A DNA stretch of 64,000 nucleotides, from assembly GCF_937863485.1 (NCBI RefSeq), contig NZ_CALMFY010000151.1:1-64000 (forward strand), read 5' to 3'. Every line of letters starts with the position of its first letter. Position 1 is the stretch's first letter. Positions 55,447-63,479 of this stretch are shown in pieces. A model generated the notes under the pieces. That model was not told the origin of the DNA and did no database searches. It saw only the letters and a program-made list of their open reading frames with translations. A program made the translations under genes and the position numbers. This DNA comes from an uncultured Nostoc sp. (GTDB lineage: Bacteria; Cyanobacteriota; Cyanobacteriia; Cyanobacteriales; Nostocaceae).

Positions 55447-57771
55447 ATGACAACAACCATCGACTTTCTTAGTCACCTTAACCCTAGCCAACGTCAAGCT
55501 GTCGAACATTACTGCGGCCCGTTGCTAGTTGTTGCTGGCGCAGGTTCCGGTAAAACACGAGCGCTGACTTATCGGATTGCGAATCTGATTCTGAAACACC
55601 GCGTTGATCCAGAAAATATCCTGGCGGTTACTTTTACCAACAAAGCCGCACGAGAGATGAAAGACCGGATTCAACGGCTGTTTGCGGAACAACTGGCAAT
55701 GAAACAACACGGTAAGCGTTTTGATTTGTTGACAGAATACCAACAAACGCAATTGCGATCGCAAGTTTACAAAAATACGATCAAAGATTTATGGTGTGGC
55801 ACTTTCCACAGTTTATTTTCTCGCATTCTCCGCTTTGATATTGAAAAATATGTAGACGAGAAAGGACGCCGTTGGAATCGCAATTTTTCTATTTTTGATG
55901 AATCAGATGTAATGACTCTGATCAAAGAAATCGTCAACAAACAGTTAAATTTAGACGATAAAAAGTTTGACGCCCGCTCTGTGCGCTACGCTATTAGTAA
56001 TGCTAAAAATCAAGGTTTATCGCCCCAAGAATTTGAGCAAGATCAACCCAATTATCGCGGACGCGTGATTGCCCAAGTCTACAATTTATATCAAGATAAG
56101 TTAGCAGAAAACAACGCTCTCGACTTTGATGATCTAATTCTCGTACCAACTAGATTGTTTCAGCAAAATGAGCAAGTATTGGGTTACTGGCATCGGAAGT
56201 TTCGCCATATTCTCGTAGATGAATATCAAGATACCAACCGCACTCAGTATCAACTCATCCACTTATTGGTTACTAATGGCGAAACCAGAAAGAGCGAATG
56301 GGAATGGGAAAATCGCTCAGTTTTCGTTGTCGGCGATGCAGATCAATCCATTTACAGCTTTCGGATGGCAGATTTCACCATCTTACTGGGATTTCAGGAA
56401 GACTTTGGCGATGGCTTGGTAGATGATGACACCCGAACGATGGTTAAGCTGGAAGAAAACTATCGTTCTTGTGAAAACATTCTGCAAGCAGCTAATGAAC
56501 TGATTGAAAATAACACCCAACGGATTGATAAAATCCTCAAACCGACACGGGGGCCGGGTGAGCAGATTACTTGTCACAAAGCCGATGAAGAACTCGCAGA
56601 AGCGGCATTTGTAATCAATCAAACTCGGACTTTAGAACAGCAAAATCCAGAGTTAAGCTGGGGTAGTTTTGCCATACTTTATCGGACAAACGCCCAATCT
56701 CGCCCTTTTGAAGAATTGTTGGTAAAATATCAAATTCCTTATACAGTTGTGGGAGGAATGAGATTTTACGATCGCAAAGAAATTAAAGATGTCATTGCCT
56801 ATTTAAGAGCGATCGCTAACCCATCTGATACAGTCAGTTTATTACGAGTCATTAATACTCCCCGGCGGGGAGTTGGCAAAACCACTATTGATGCTTTGGT
56901 GAATGCCTCCCAACAATTAGGGACAACTTTGTGGGAAATACTCAGCGATGAAACATCAGTTAATACATTAGCTGGACGGGCGACAAAAGCTGTAAATAAC
57001 TTTGCCGCAATGATTAGCCGTTGGCAAGGACAAATCGGCACGCTTCCGGTGACTGAGGTTTTGCAAGGAATACTAGAAGACTCTGGTTACGTTCAAGACT
57101 TGATGAGTCAAGGCACAGATGAAGCCACAGATCGGGTACAAAACGTCCAAGAACTTTATAACGCCGCACTGCAATTTCAAGAAGAAAACGAAGAGGTTTC
57201 CCTTCAAGACTTTCTCAGTAGTGCCGCCCTCAGTTCCGATTTGGATAACTTAAAAGAAGGGCAAACAGCCGTTTCTTTGATGACTTTGCACGCTTCCAAG
57301 GGTTTGGAATTTCCCGTAGTATTTTTGGTGGGATTAGAACAAGGGCTGTTTCCCGGCTACCGATCGCTGGGCGATCCCGCATCTTTGGAAGAGGAACGCC
57401 GCTTGTGTTATGTGGGGATTACTCGGGCCCAAGAGCGGTTATTTTTATCACACGCACGTGAACGTCGTTTATATGGTTCTCGTGAACCCGCGATGCGATC
57501 GCAATTTCTCGACGAATTACCAGAAGAATTATTATCTACCAAACACCTGAGTCGTCAAAGTTATACCAAAAGTGCTTCTACTCCTAATCGGAAACAAGAC
57601 GCAACCCAGAATTGGCAAGTGGGCGATAGAGTATTACATAAAACCTTTGGGCTTGGTGAAATCACTCATGTTTTCGGAACGGGTAATAAGATGTCTGTGG
57701 CTATTAAATTTTCTAGCTTGGGACAAAAAATTGTTGACCCAAGAGTAGCGCAGTTGCAACGAGTAGAGTGA
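55447..57771 (+). CDS. pcrA: UvrD/PcrA-type DNA helicase
   Basis: A 774-residue superfamily 1A 3'-5' helicase acting in nucleotide-excision and replication-linked repair. Motif Q/I 'LNPSQRQAV...VVAGAGSGKTRAL' at the start, 'AVTFTNKAA' (Ia), 'ILVDEYQDTNRTQY' (II), 'VVGDADQSIYSFR' (III), 'YRTNAQSR', 'TLHASKGLEFPVVF' and 'RRLCYVGITRAQERL' (VI). The C-terminal 60 residues ('VGDRVLHKTFGLGEITHV') form the Tudor-like RNA-polymerase-binding tail of PcrA. Full length; ATG at 55447. A strong terminator follows. Confidence 0.95.
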   Translation: MTTTIDFLSHLNPSQRQAVEHYCGPLLVVAGAGSGKTRALTYRIANLILKHRVDPENILAVTFTNKAAREMKDRIQRLFAEQLAMKQHGKRFDLLTEYQQTQLRSQVYKNTIKDLWCGTFHSLFSRILRFDIEKYVDEKGRRWNRNFSIFDESDVMTLIKEIVNKQLNLDDKKFDARSVRYAISNAKNQGLSPQEFEQDQPNYRGRVIAQVYNLYQDKLAENNALDFDDLILVPTRLFQQNEQVLGYWHRKFRHILVDEYQDTNRTQYQLIHLLVTNGETRKSEWEWENRSVFVVGDADQSIYSFRMADFTILLGFQEDFGDGLVDDDTRTMVKLEENYRSCENILQAANELIENNTQRIDKILKPTRGPGEQITCHKADEELAEAAFVINQTRTLEQQNPELSWGSFAILYRTNAQSRPFEELLVKYQIPYTVVGGMRFYDRKEIKDVIAYLRAIANPSDTVSLLRVINTPRRGVGKTTIDALVNASQQLGTTLWEILSDETSVNTLAGRATKAVNNFAAMISRWQGQIGTLPVTEVLQGILEDSGYVQDLMSQGTDEATDRVQNVQELYNAALQFQEENEEVSLQDFLSSAALSSDLDNLKEGQTAVSLMTLHASKGLEFPVVFLVGLEQGLFPGYRSLGDPASLEEERRLCYVGITRAQERLFLSHARERRLYGSREPAMRSQFLDELPEELLSTKHLSRQSYTKSASTPNRKQDATQNWQVGDRVLHKTFGLGEITHVFGTGNKMSVAIKFSSLGQKIVDPRVAQLQRVE

Positions 57772-57780
57772 TACAGCCAC

Positions 57781-57820
57781 AGAACCCCGACTTATCAAAT
57801 AAAGCGGGGTTCTTGTTTTT
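57781..57820 (+). terminator. Intrinsic terminator after pcrA
   Basis: Stem AGAACCCCG/CGGGGTTCT (57781-57789 with 57805-57813) and a T-rich tail. It separates pcrA from the convergent monooxygenase gene. Confidence 0.9.
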
Positions 57821-58113
57821 TATATTTCAATTACTTCAAAGTGTTCAACAGTGGGAAATGGTTCATAAAAATGATGCAGAAGTTTTTTCCACTCTTGAAA
57901 CTCAGCAGAATTTCTAAATCCAACAGTATGAGATTCTAAAGTTTCCCATCTGACAAGTAATAAGTATTTAGCTTTGACTTCTATACATTTATGCAATTCA
58001 TGGGATAAATATCCATCCATTGAAGAAATAATTTTAGAAGCTTTTCTGAAAGTAGCTTCAAAATCGGATTCTAGACCAGGTTTGACATGAAGTATAACTG
58101 CCTCAAGAATCAT
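57820..58113 (-). CDS. Antibiotic biosynthesis monooxygenase (ABM)-domain protein
   Basis: A 97-residue dimeric alpha+beta-barrel protein. 'MILEAVILHVKPGLESDFEATF' and 'YLLLVRWETLESHTVGFRNS' are the typical strands of the ABM (YgiN-like) superfamily. Members act on quinones or other aromatics, or are just stress-related; no substrate can be inferred. It follows ptuB by 83 bases on the same strand and might be co-transcribed with it, though a functional tie is not evident. Confidence 0.8.
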   Translation of the reverse strand: MILEAVILHVKPGLESDFEATFRKASKIISSMDGYLSHELHKCIEVKAKYLLLVRWETLESHTVGFRNSAEFQEWKKLLHHFYEPFPTVEHFEVIEI

Positions 58114-58196
58114 AAACTTTTGCGTTGATAATTAAATTAATATTATTTAGTGTAAGGTAAATGCGATGTCTATGCACACACTTTATTGAATTAAAA

Positions 58197-58832
58197 CTAA
58201 TTTTTGAGTAAATAGATAATCGCAGCAAAAAACTCCTCATAATGTCCTTTAAAATCAGTTTCACTGAAGCCTAGAATTAAGTCTTGTCTATCTTCCTCTG
58301 TGATTGTGTTGATGATTTCCAATATTGGCTCAAGAGCTTTTGCGCGTAAATTTTTCAGCTTGTCAATATTGAGTCCGAGTTTATCAATTGTTGTTTCAGC
58401 AGCTAATTGCTTTTTTAAATTATTTGTCGCCAGTATTTGCCCATCATCGGTATACTTAAAGAACTCCTCACAATTCGCATTTATGGGTGAAACCATCAGA
58501 TCCTCATCGTACCAATGATCTTTCTTGCTCCCACAGTGCAGAGGTTCTTTACGCTCTCTTTCTTTTTGGCATGAAGCTAACATATTTGCGTATTCCAGCC
58601 CTAGCTCAGTATAAGGATATCTAGGTTTTAGATGTTCAATATGGCTAATCTCCTTGGTAATACGCCTTCCACAATAGCAACAGATAAAACCTTGCTCTTG
58701 CAATAAGGAATCATGTACATCGGTTTTCTGTGGTTTGCTGAAGTTGTCCCAACTTGGTTGCCAATCCTTATTTGTTAGTTTTTTCCAAACGGTAAAACTT
58801 TCTGGCTCCTCGCTTTTTTTGATATATTTCAC
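58197..58832 (-). CDS. ptuB: PtuB-like HNH nuclease of a Septu system
   Basis: A 211-residue protein of the TIGR02646/PtuB group. 'CCYCGRRI' (CxxC), 'SHIEHLKPR' (His-rich core) and 'EYANMLASCQ' (Asn) form the HNH/beta-beta-alpha-metal nuclease site at about residues 50-95. In Septu defence and some retron systems this nuclease works with the ATPase PtuA. The start is a GTG that overlaps the PtuA stop as GTGA, so the two are translationally coupled. No retron reverse transcriptase is in the neighbourhood, so this looks like the plain two-gene Septu form. Confidence 0.85.
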   Translation of the reverse strand: MKYIKKSEEPESFTVWKKLTNKDWQPSWDNFSKPQKTDVHDSLLQEQGFICCYCGRRITKEISHIEHLKPRYPYTELGLEYANMLASCQKERERKEPLHCGSKKDHWYDEDLMVSPINANCEEFFKYTDDGQILATNNLKKQLAAETTIDKLGLNIDKLKNLRAKALEPILEIINTITEEDRQDLILGFSETDFKGHYEEFFAAIIYLLKN

Positions 58833-60082
58833 CGCTTCAAAATCTCTTTGCGTCGAATAGATACACTTGCTTTTACTAATTCTGGTTCATCTTGTCCAAT
58901 AATGTCAGCAATTTCCTGAGATAATTGCCTAGCACCATCAAGATTTCCTTCATCAATGAGTCTAAATAACTCATGTAAATGATCTTTAATTTCCTGTGGA
59001 CGTGCTGGAACACCCATTAAGTCTTCTAGTATTCGATTGCTATCTCTCCCAAAGGAACTTTCTGGTCTTTTAGCAACAACACCTTCGTCTGTTTTTTCTA
59101 GAATATAAATTCCTTCCGGCTTGACTTGGCTAATAACCTGGGGCGAATGGGTGGTGACAATAAATTGGCAATTAGGGAATGTTCTTGTCAAAGCTGGAAT
59201 AATTTCCCGTTGCCATTTGGGGTGTAAGTGTAGTTCAATTTCATCAATTAAAACAACACCACTACCTTGGAGTGGATCTGGTAAACTAGGGTTAGCGATC
59301 GCCAATCGTCTTGCTAAATCTCCCACCATAGCCAGCAAGCATTTTTCCCCATCAGATAGCTGATTGACTATAAGTTCCTCACCTTGTTTTATTACAGTCA
59401 TTCTTAAAGGAGAACGACGAACCCGTAACTTTGAGAAACTAGGTATTAATGAAGATATAGCTTGTCTAACTGCTTCTAACTGTGAATCTTGGTAAGCACG
59501 ATTGTCTCGTAGTAACTCACTCTCTAAATCTTCTCGGTTTCTAAACCATTGGAAAAAAATCGCAAAGTCATTTCTGGTGCCTGTAAGCGCTTTTTCATAA
59601 GCATCTATTTGCTTAAACTGAGTTTTATTTGGAATCTCTAGTCTAATATCAAGAACTGCACGATTGACGGGATAGTACACTGCTAGAGGTAGGTTGTATT
59701 GAGGCTCATTTTGCCAATGACGCCAAATTGCATTAGCAGCAGACTTTATCATTTCATGCATTGAATCTTGAGATACCCCATTACGACTTCGAGATATTTC
59801 CCAATTATCTTCTCCTCCACCTAATAAAATCGTAATATCCAGTCTTGTTAATATATCTTTATTAGAAATATCTAGTTCACTAAATACTCGTACTTCATCT
59901 TTTGGAGAAACACCTCCAATCCACTCCATAAAACGGGAAAGTAAGAGGGAAAGAGCATCAAGGATGCTAGACTTACCTACACCGTTGATACCGATAAGCA
60001 CAATAGGTTCAGTGACATCGAACTCAAGCGTCAAATCACCGATTCCACGGAAGGATTGCATTTGCAAACGCTTGACTTTCAT
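58829..60082 (-). CDS. ptuA: PtuA-like SMC/ABC-type ATPase of a Septu system
   Basis: A 417-residue ATPase. Walker A 'GINGVGKSS' (about residues 32-40), ABC-type signature 'LSDGEK' (about 243), Walker B 'VVLIDEIELHLHP' and H-loop 'VTTHSPQV'. This is the RecF/OLD/SMC-like layout of PtuA, which in studied Septu systems forms oligomers that hold PtuB and senses phage infection through nucleotide changes. The ATG at 60082 lies 5 bases after the stop of the metallophosphoesterase gene, so the three genes probably share one transcript. The C-terminus (about 345-417) is helical and charged, probably PtuB-binding. Confidence 0.87.
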   Translation of the reverse strand: MKVKRLQMQSFRGIGDLTLEFDVTEPIVLIGINGVGKSSILDALSLLLSRFMEWIGGVSPKDEVRVFSELDISNKDILTRLDITILLGGGEDNWEISRSRNGVSQDSMHEMIKSAANAIWRHWQNEPQYNLPLAVYYPVNRAVLDIRLEIPNKTQFKQIDAYEKALTGTRNDFAIFFQWFRNREDLESELLRDNRAYQDSQLEAVRQAISSLIPSFSKLRVRRSPLRMTVIKQGEELIVNQLSDGEKCLLAMVGDLARRLAIANPSLPDPLQGSGVVLIDEIELHLHPKWQREIIPALTRTFPNCQFIVTTHSPQVISQVKPEGIYILEKTDEGVVAKRPESSFGRDSNRILEDLMGVPARPQEIKDHLHELFRLIDEGNLDGARQLSQEIADIIGQDEPELVKASVSIRRKEILKR

Positions 60083-60087
60083 AATAA

Positions 60088-61005
60088 TTACGCTGATTTT
60101 AATTGAATAATACCTTTATCAAAAACACGATTATCAGTAGCGATCGCACTTATTTCTATTCTATCTTTATACACCTCATAAGAGGCAAAACTTAAATCAC
60201 TCGTGGAATACTCTGTCCACTCGGAACGTCCTACAGGACGATTGCCTGCACCTGCGCCACAAATTAAATAAGTTGTACCATCAATAGCACGAGTGCGTTC
60301 ATAACTGTGTTCGTGACCATTGATGTAAAGTTGAACGCCGTACTTTTGAAATAGAGGAGTAAAAGTTTTAATAAAACCTGGATTATTCCCATACTGACCC
60401 GATGAATAAATCGGATGATGTCCAAACACCACTTTCCAAGGAGCATTACTAAGACTTAATTCTTTTTCTAACCAAGTTAACTGGTTTTTCCAATCGGCAT
60501 TACTGTTAGTATCTAAAGCGAAAAATTGTACTTGATTCCGTTTAAATGTATAGTAACGTCCTTTCATATTAAAGCCGGTATACTTGACTTGTGGATCACC
60601 ATTGTCAGTACGAATATCGTGATTACCTAAACAAGCCTGAAATTTTACATCTTGCTTGAGCAAAACTTTGTAGGGACGCTCAAAAACTTCGCCAATTTTT
60701 TCAATTTCGCCGTTATTGTAAATGTTGTCTCCAGCTAAAACTACTAAATCATAAGGATTTTTCTTGTGATACGCATTCATTGCCCCAGCAACAGCATACT
60801 GTCCTTTAGCCCCAGTCCCTGTATCTGCAACAGACACAAAACGTAATAACAAGTCTTTTTTGGGTGGATTGGCGGCTATAGCTGTTGTTGAATCAGTAAT
60901 ATCAGCACTTTGATGATTTTGATCAGCTAACATCCAACCTAAAAATCCTGCACCAATGGCGCTGAGGCTACTTAAAAATAAAAATTGACGGCGTTTCAGG
61001 TTCAT
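60088..61005 (-). CDS. Tat-exported metallophosphoesterase
   Basis: A 305-residue calcineurin-like phosphoesterase. 'NLKRRQFLFLSSLSAIGAGFLG' is a Tat-like signal peptide. The two-metal site is visible: 'VADTG', 'LAGDNIYNNG', 'LGNHD', 'FGHHP' and 'NGHEHSYER'. The order resembles purple-acid-phosphatase/tartrate-resistant types, secreted enzymes that release phosphate from organic esters. It sits 5 bases upstream of ptuA in the same orientation, an unexpected partner for a cytosolic defence pair. Co-transcription is likely; shared function is not shown. Confidence 0.88.
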   Translation of the reverse strand: MNLKRRQFLFLSSLSAIGAGFLGWMLADQNHQSADITDSTTAIAANPPKKDLLLRFVSVADTGTGAKGQYAVAGAMNAYHKKNPYDLVVLAGDNIYNNGEIEKIGEVFERPYKVLLKQDVKFQACLGNHDIRTDNGDPQVKYTGFNMKGRYYTFKRNQVQFFALDTNSNADWKNQLTWLEKELSLSNAPWKVVFGHHPIYSSGQYGNNPGFIKTFTPLFQKYGVQLYINGHEHSYERTRAIDGTTYLICGAGAGNRPVGRSEWTEYSTSDLSFASYEVYKDRIEISAIATDNRVFDKGIIQLKSA

Positions 61006-61043
61006 AATTCACCAAATTTAATAAATAGTCAGTTCAGCAGAAA

Positions 61044-61162
61044 CAGGACTTACGCAAAATCATGATAAAACGAACCGCAAAGGACGCATAGACACGAAGT
61101 GGCTTCCCGCAGGGTAGGACACAAAGGAATAAGAGTTTCACAGAGTTCTTGCGTAAGTCCTG
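61044..61162. mobile_element. 119-bp miniature element with 5-bp target duplication
   Basis: Perfect inverted ends CAGGACTTACGCAA/TTGCGTAAGTCCTG. AGAAA repeats directly on both sides (61039-61043 and 61163-61167). Same family of ends as 36026-36120 and the 6.35-kb unit. Confidence 0.88.
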
Positions 61163-61264
61163 AGAAACAATGAGCAATGAAGTGATACATTAAGGCAAAA
61201 GAAGGCAGCACCAGTAATAATGTACGTTGTTTGTCTTTGATTCGCTGCTTTTGGTGAAAGTTCC

Positions 61265-62158
61265 ATGTCACAAGACAATCAGTCAAAACCGAGGAATGAG
61301 CAGGTAACTCAACCTCCCCAAAAACCTTACCAGAGAGTTCAGCCATTTTGGAAGGCTAAAATTATCCAACTTCTCCAAGGGACGATTGGGGTTTTAGAAG
61401 TAACGGTTGAGAAACTGGAGACTGCACCCCCACCTGGTACTGAAGAAAAACCCAGTTTTTTCCAGCAACTTCAGTTGCGATGGGGTGGACTGTTAAGGAC
61501 AATCCGCTTGTTTTTACCATCAAATTTGTCAACAAAGTTATCAGATACAGCTTTGACGGGAATTGTTACTGGAATTGCTGTAATTCTCGTTTGGACAACG
61601 GCGACTGTCTTTACTGGTAAACCTACTGAAATAGCAACAGTTCCACCAGTTGAGGAGGTTCCTGTACCTACACCAATAATAACTACTCCACCGGAGTCAG
61701 TCGCACCAGAACCACAGCCGCCACAGCCGCCAGAGGAAATTACGCCGCCGCCAGAAGTACAAACTCCGCCACTACCAACGCCGGAAGCGGAACCAGAACC
61801 AATTCCCACACCAACTCCGACACCAACCATAGAATTGACACCAGAACAAGCCTTGATTGCGGCTATTGAAAATCAGGTAGCTGAAACTAGCGATCGCATT
61901 GCCTCTGGTCTGATAAAGTCAATTCAAGCCAACTTCCGCACTAGCAATCTTACAGTTAAAATTAGCAACGATTGGTACACTCTCAAGGAATCTCAGCAGG
62001 ACACACTAGCTGCAAAGATATTACAACGCTCTCAAGAACTTGATTTTACCCATTTAGAAATTATTGACTCCCAAAATAGGCTGATAGCGCGTAACCCAGT
62101 TGTCGGTACTGAAATAGTGATTTTTAAACGGCAAACTACAAGTTCAAATAATTCGTAA
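61265..62158 (+). CDS. Proline-rich single-pass membrane protein
   Basis: A 297-residue protein. A soluble N-terminal part (about 1-95) precedes one transmembrane helix (about 97-117, 'TGIVTGIAVILVWTTATVF'), then a Pro/Glu/Thr-rich linker (about 120-190) and a compact C-terminal domain (about 195-290, 'LIAAIENQVAETSDRIASGLI', 'FTHLEIIDSQNRLIARNPVVG'). The family is restricted to cyanobacteria as far as I recognise, without a known role. The layout suggests an envelope-spanning protein. The Gly/Val-rich antisense frame over the linker is an artefact. Confidence 0.75.
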   Translation: MSQDNQSKPRNEQVTQPPQKPYQRVQPFWKAKIIQLLQGTIGVLEVTVEKLETAPPPGTEEKPSFFQQLQLRWGGLLRTIRLFLPSNLSTKLSDTALTGIVTGIAVILVWTTATVFTGKPTEIATVPPVEEVPVPTPIITTPPESVAPEPQPPQPPEEITPPPEVQTPPLPTPEAEPEPIPTPTPTPTIELTPEQALIAAIENQVAETSDRIASGLIKSIQANFRTSNLTVKISNDWYTLKESQQDTLAAKILQRSQELDFTHLEIIDSQNRLIARNPVVGTEIVIFKRQTTSSNNS

Positions 62159-62196
62159 TGTAAACACTTTATTAGGATGTTTAACTTCAAGTATTT

Positions 62197-63030
62197 ATGT
62201 TAGACAACATTTCGCTATTGCTCCAAGCTTGTGAAAACTTAAACATCAGCTATGAAATTATTCATCCTGCTCAAAACTTAATCAAAATAAAACTGAATAG
62301 TAAACAGCATTATTTTTGTAACCATAGCACTCCGTTAATTAATCAAGCAGTAGCATACCTGATAAAAGACAAGGAATACACTTACCATGTTTTAAATAAA
62401 AAAGTTAAACTTCCTCGGACAGTAGGTTTTCTTTCTCCTTTCTGTGACACCCAATATCAGATTTACTTAAAATTCTCAACTATTCAAGATATCGTATTAG
62501 AAATCAAGGAAAAGTTTGAAACACCTGTGATTGTTAAAAGGAATTCTGGTGCAAGCGGCCATAACGTCTTTTTATGTCAGAATCAACATGAAATTGAAAC
62601 TGCTTTAAAAGAAATTTTTAATATCAATTTTAAAAATTATGATTATGTTGCTCTTGCTCAAGAATTTATTCACATTAAATCTGAATATAGAGCGATTTTC
62701 TTAAATAAAGAGTTAGTTTTGCTCTATGAAAAAGATATAAGTAATGCAAAATTTGTGGGTAACCTTAGTCCTCTGCACTGGAATGGTGCAAAAGCAAAGT
62801 ATATCAACGAGCCAAAAATATTGTCAGAGATTGCTAATTTTGCTAGACCAGTTTTAGAAGAATTAGACCTTGATTATGCTGGTTTAGATATCGTCTTAGA
62901 TGGAGATAACCAATATTGGTTGATTGAAATCAATTCTCACCCAAACTATAGTATTTTCACTAGAGACAATGGCATGGAGCCTGTGTTGAAAATTTTTGAA
63001 AAAATGCTAATTAGCCTAACCTCAAAATAA
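62197..63030 (+). CDS. ATP-grasp ligase-like protein
   Basis: A 277-residue ATP-grasp protein. 'ETPVIVKRNSGASGHNVFL' (about residues 107-125) is the glycine-rich ATP loop, 'ALAQEFIHIKSEYRAIFL' the linker and 'DLDYAGLDIVLDGDNQYWLIEINSHPNY' carries the Mg ligands (D, E, N). This fits the RimK/cyanophycin-synthetase/D-Ala-D-Ala ligase branch, which joins a carboxylate to an amine through an acyl phosphate. The N-terminal substrate part is short, so the acceptor cannot be guessed. It is 38 bases behind the proline-rich membrane protein gene and may share its transcript. Confidence 0.82.
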   Translation: MLDNISLLLQACENLNISYEIIHPAQNLIKIKLNSKQHYFCNHSTPLINQAVAYLIKDKEYTYHVLNKKVKLPRTVGFLSPFCDTQYQIYLKFSTIQDIVLEIKEKFETPVIVKRNSGASGHNVFLCQNQHEIETALKEIFNINFKNYDYVALAQEFIHIKSEYRAIFLNKELVLLYEKDISNAKFVGNLSPLHWNGAKAKYINEPKILSEIANFARPVLEELDLDYAGLDIVLDGDNQYWLIEINSHPNYSIFTRDNGMEPVLKIFEKMLISLTSK

Positions 63031-63479
63031 AAAATTTAATACTTCGGTTATCTAATTCATGACTCTGCATAAATTAGTTGCATCTATGGCAATAATATTT
63101 GCTCCTGCTTTTGCGATCGCACCAACGTGGTTAAACTGTGGTGTAATGTACACATCGTATCCAGCTATTAATTGCTTCTATAGCCCAATAATCAATACTT
63201 GCACCCTTTCTTGCACGGTGCTGATGTGATTTGGCAAATCAATACGCACACCAATAGCACCATTATTTACAGCAGCTTGTGCTAGCGGCTTCGGCGGCGA
63301 GGAGAGCATCCCGCAGTCCTATTGTGCCCCTACACCTCGCAATATAATGTTTTACCTCATCTGAATGGGAACCGCTATAAGCATTTTCAATCATTAATGG
63401 TAAGAGGGGGCTGAATGCAGGGGAAAAAGTTTGTTTTGATTATGTACTAACCAACAGTTTAAAACGGTAATACAGCATT
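63031..63479. other. Intergenic region with nanE remnant, upstream of cobN
   Basis: Contains a nanE fragment on the minus strand (63062-63290). The bases just ahead of cobN show no recognisable cobalamin riboswitch box. Confidence 0.4.
63062..63290 (-). pseudogene. N-acylmannosamine-6-phosphate 2-epimerase (nanE) fragment
   Basis: The minus strand encodes 'AVNNGAIGVRID...VLIIGL-stop-KQLIAGYDVYITPQF' and 'AKAGANIIAIDAT', matching the central barrel strands of NanE ('AVAIRI', 'PIIGI.K', 'VYITP', 'GADIIAIDAT'). Both ends of the gene are missing and a TAG interrupts it. An inactive remnant of sialic-acid/ManNAc metabolism. Confidence 0.65.

Noticed and set aside
61471-61830. Gly/Val-rich minus-strand frame
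   Set aside because: Antisense of the Pro-rich linker of the membrane protein at 61265-62158.
63300-63479. Cobalamin riboswitch ahead of cobN
   Set aside because: No B12-box-like sequence or matching hairpins could be recognised.
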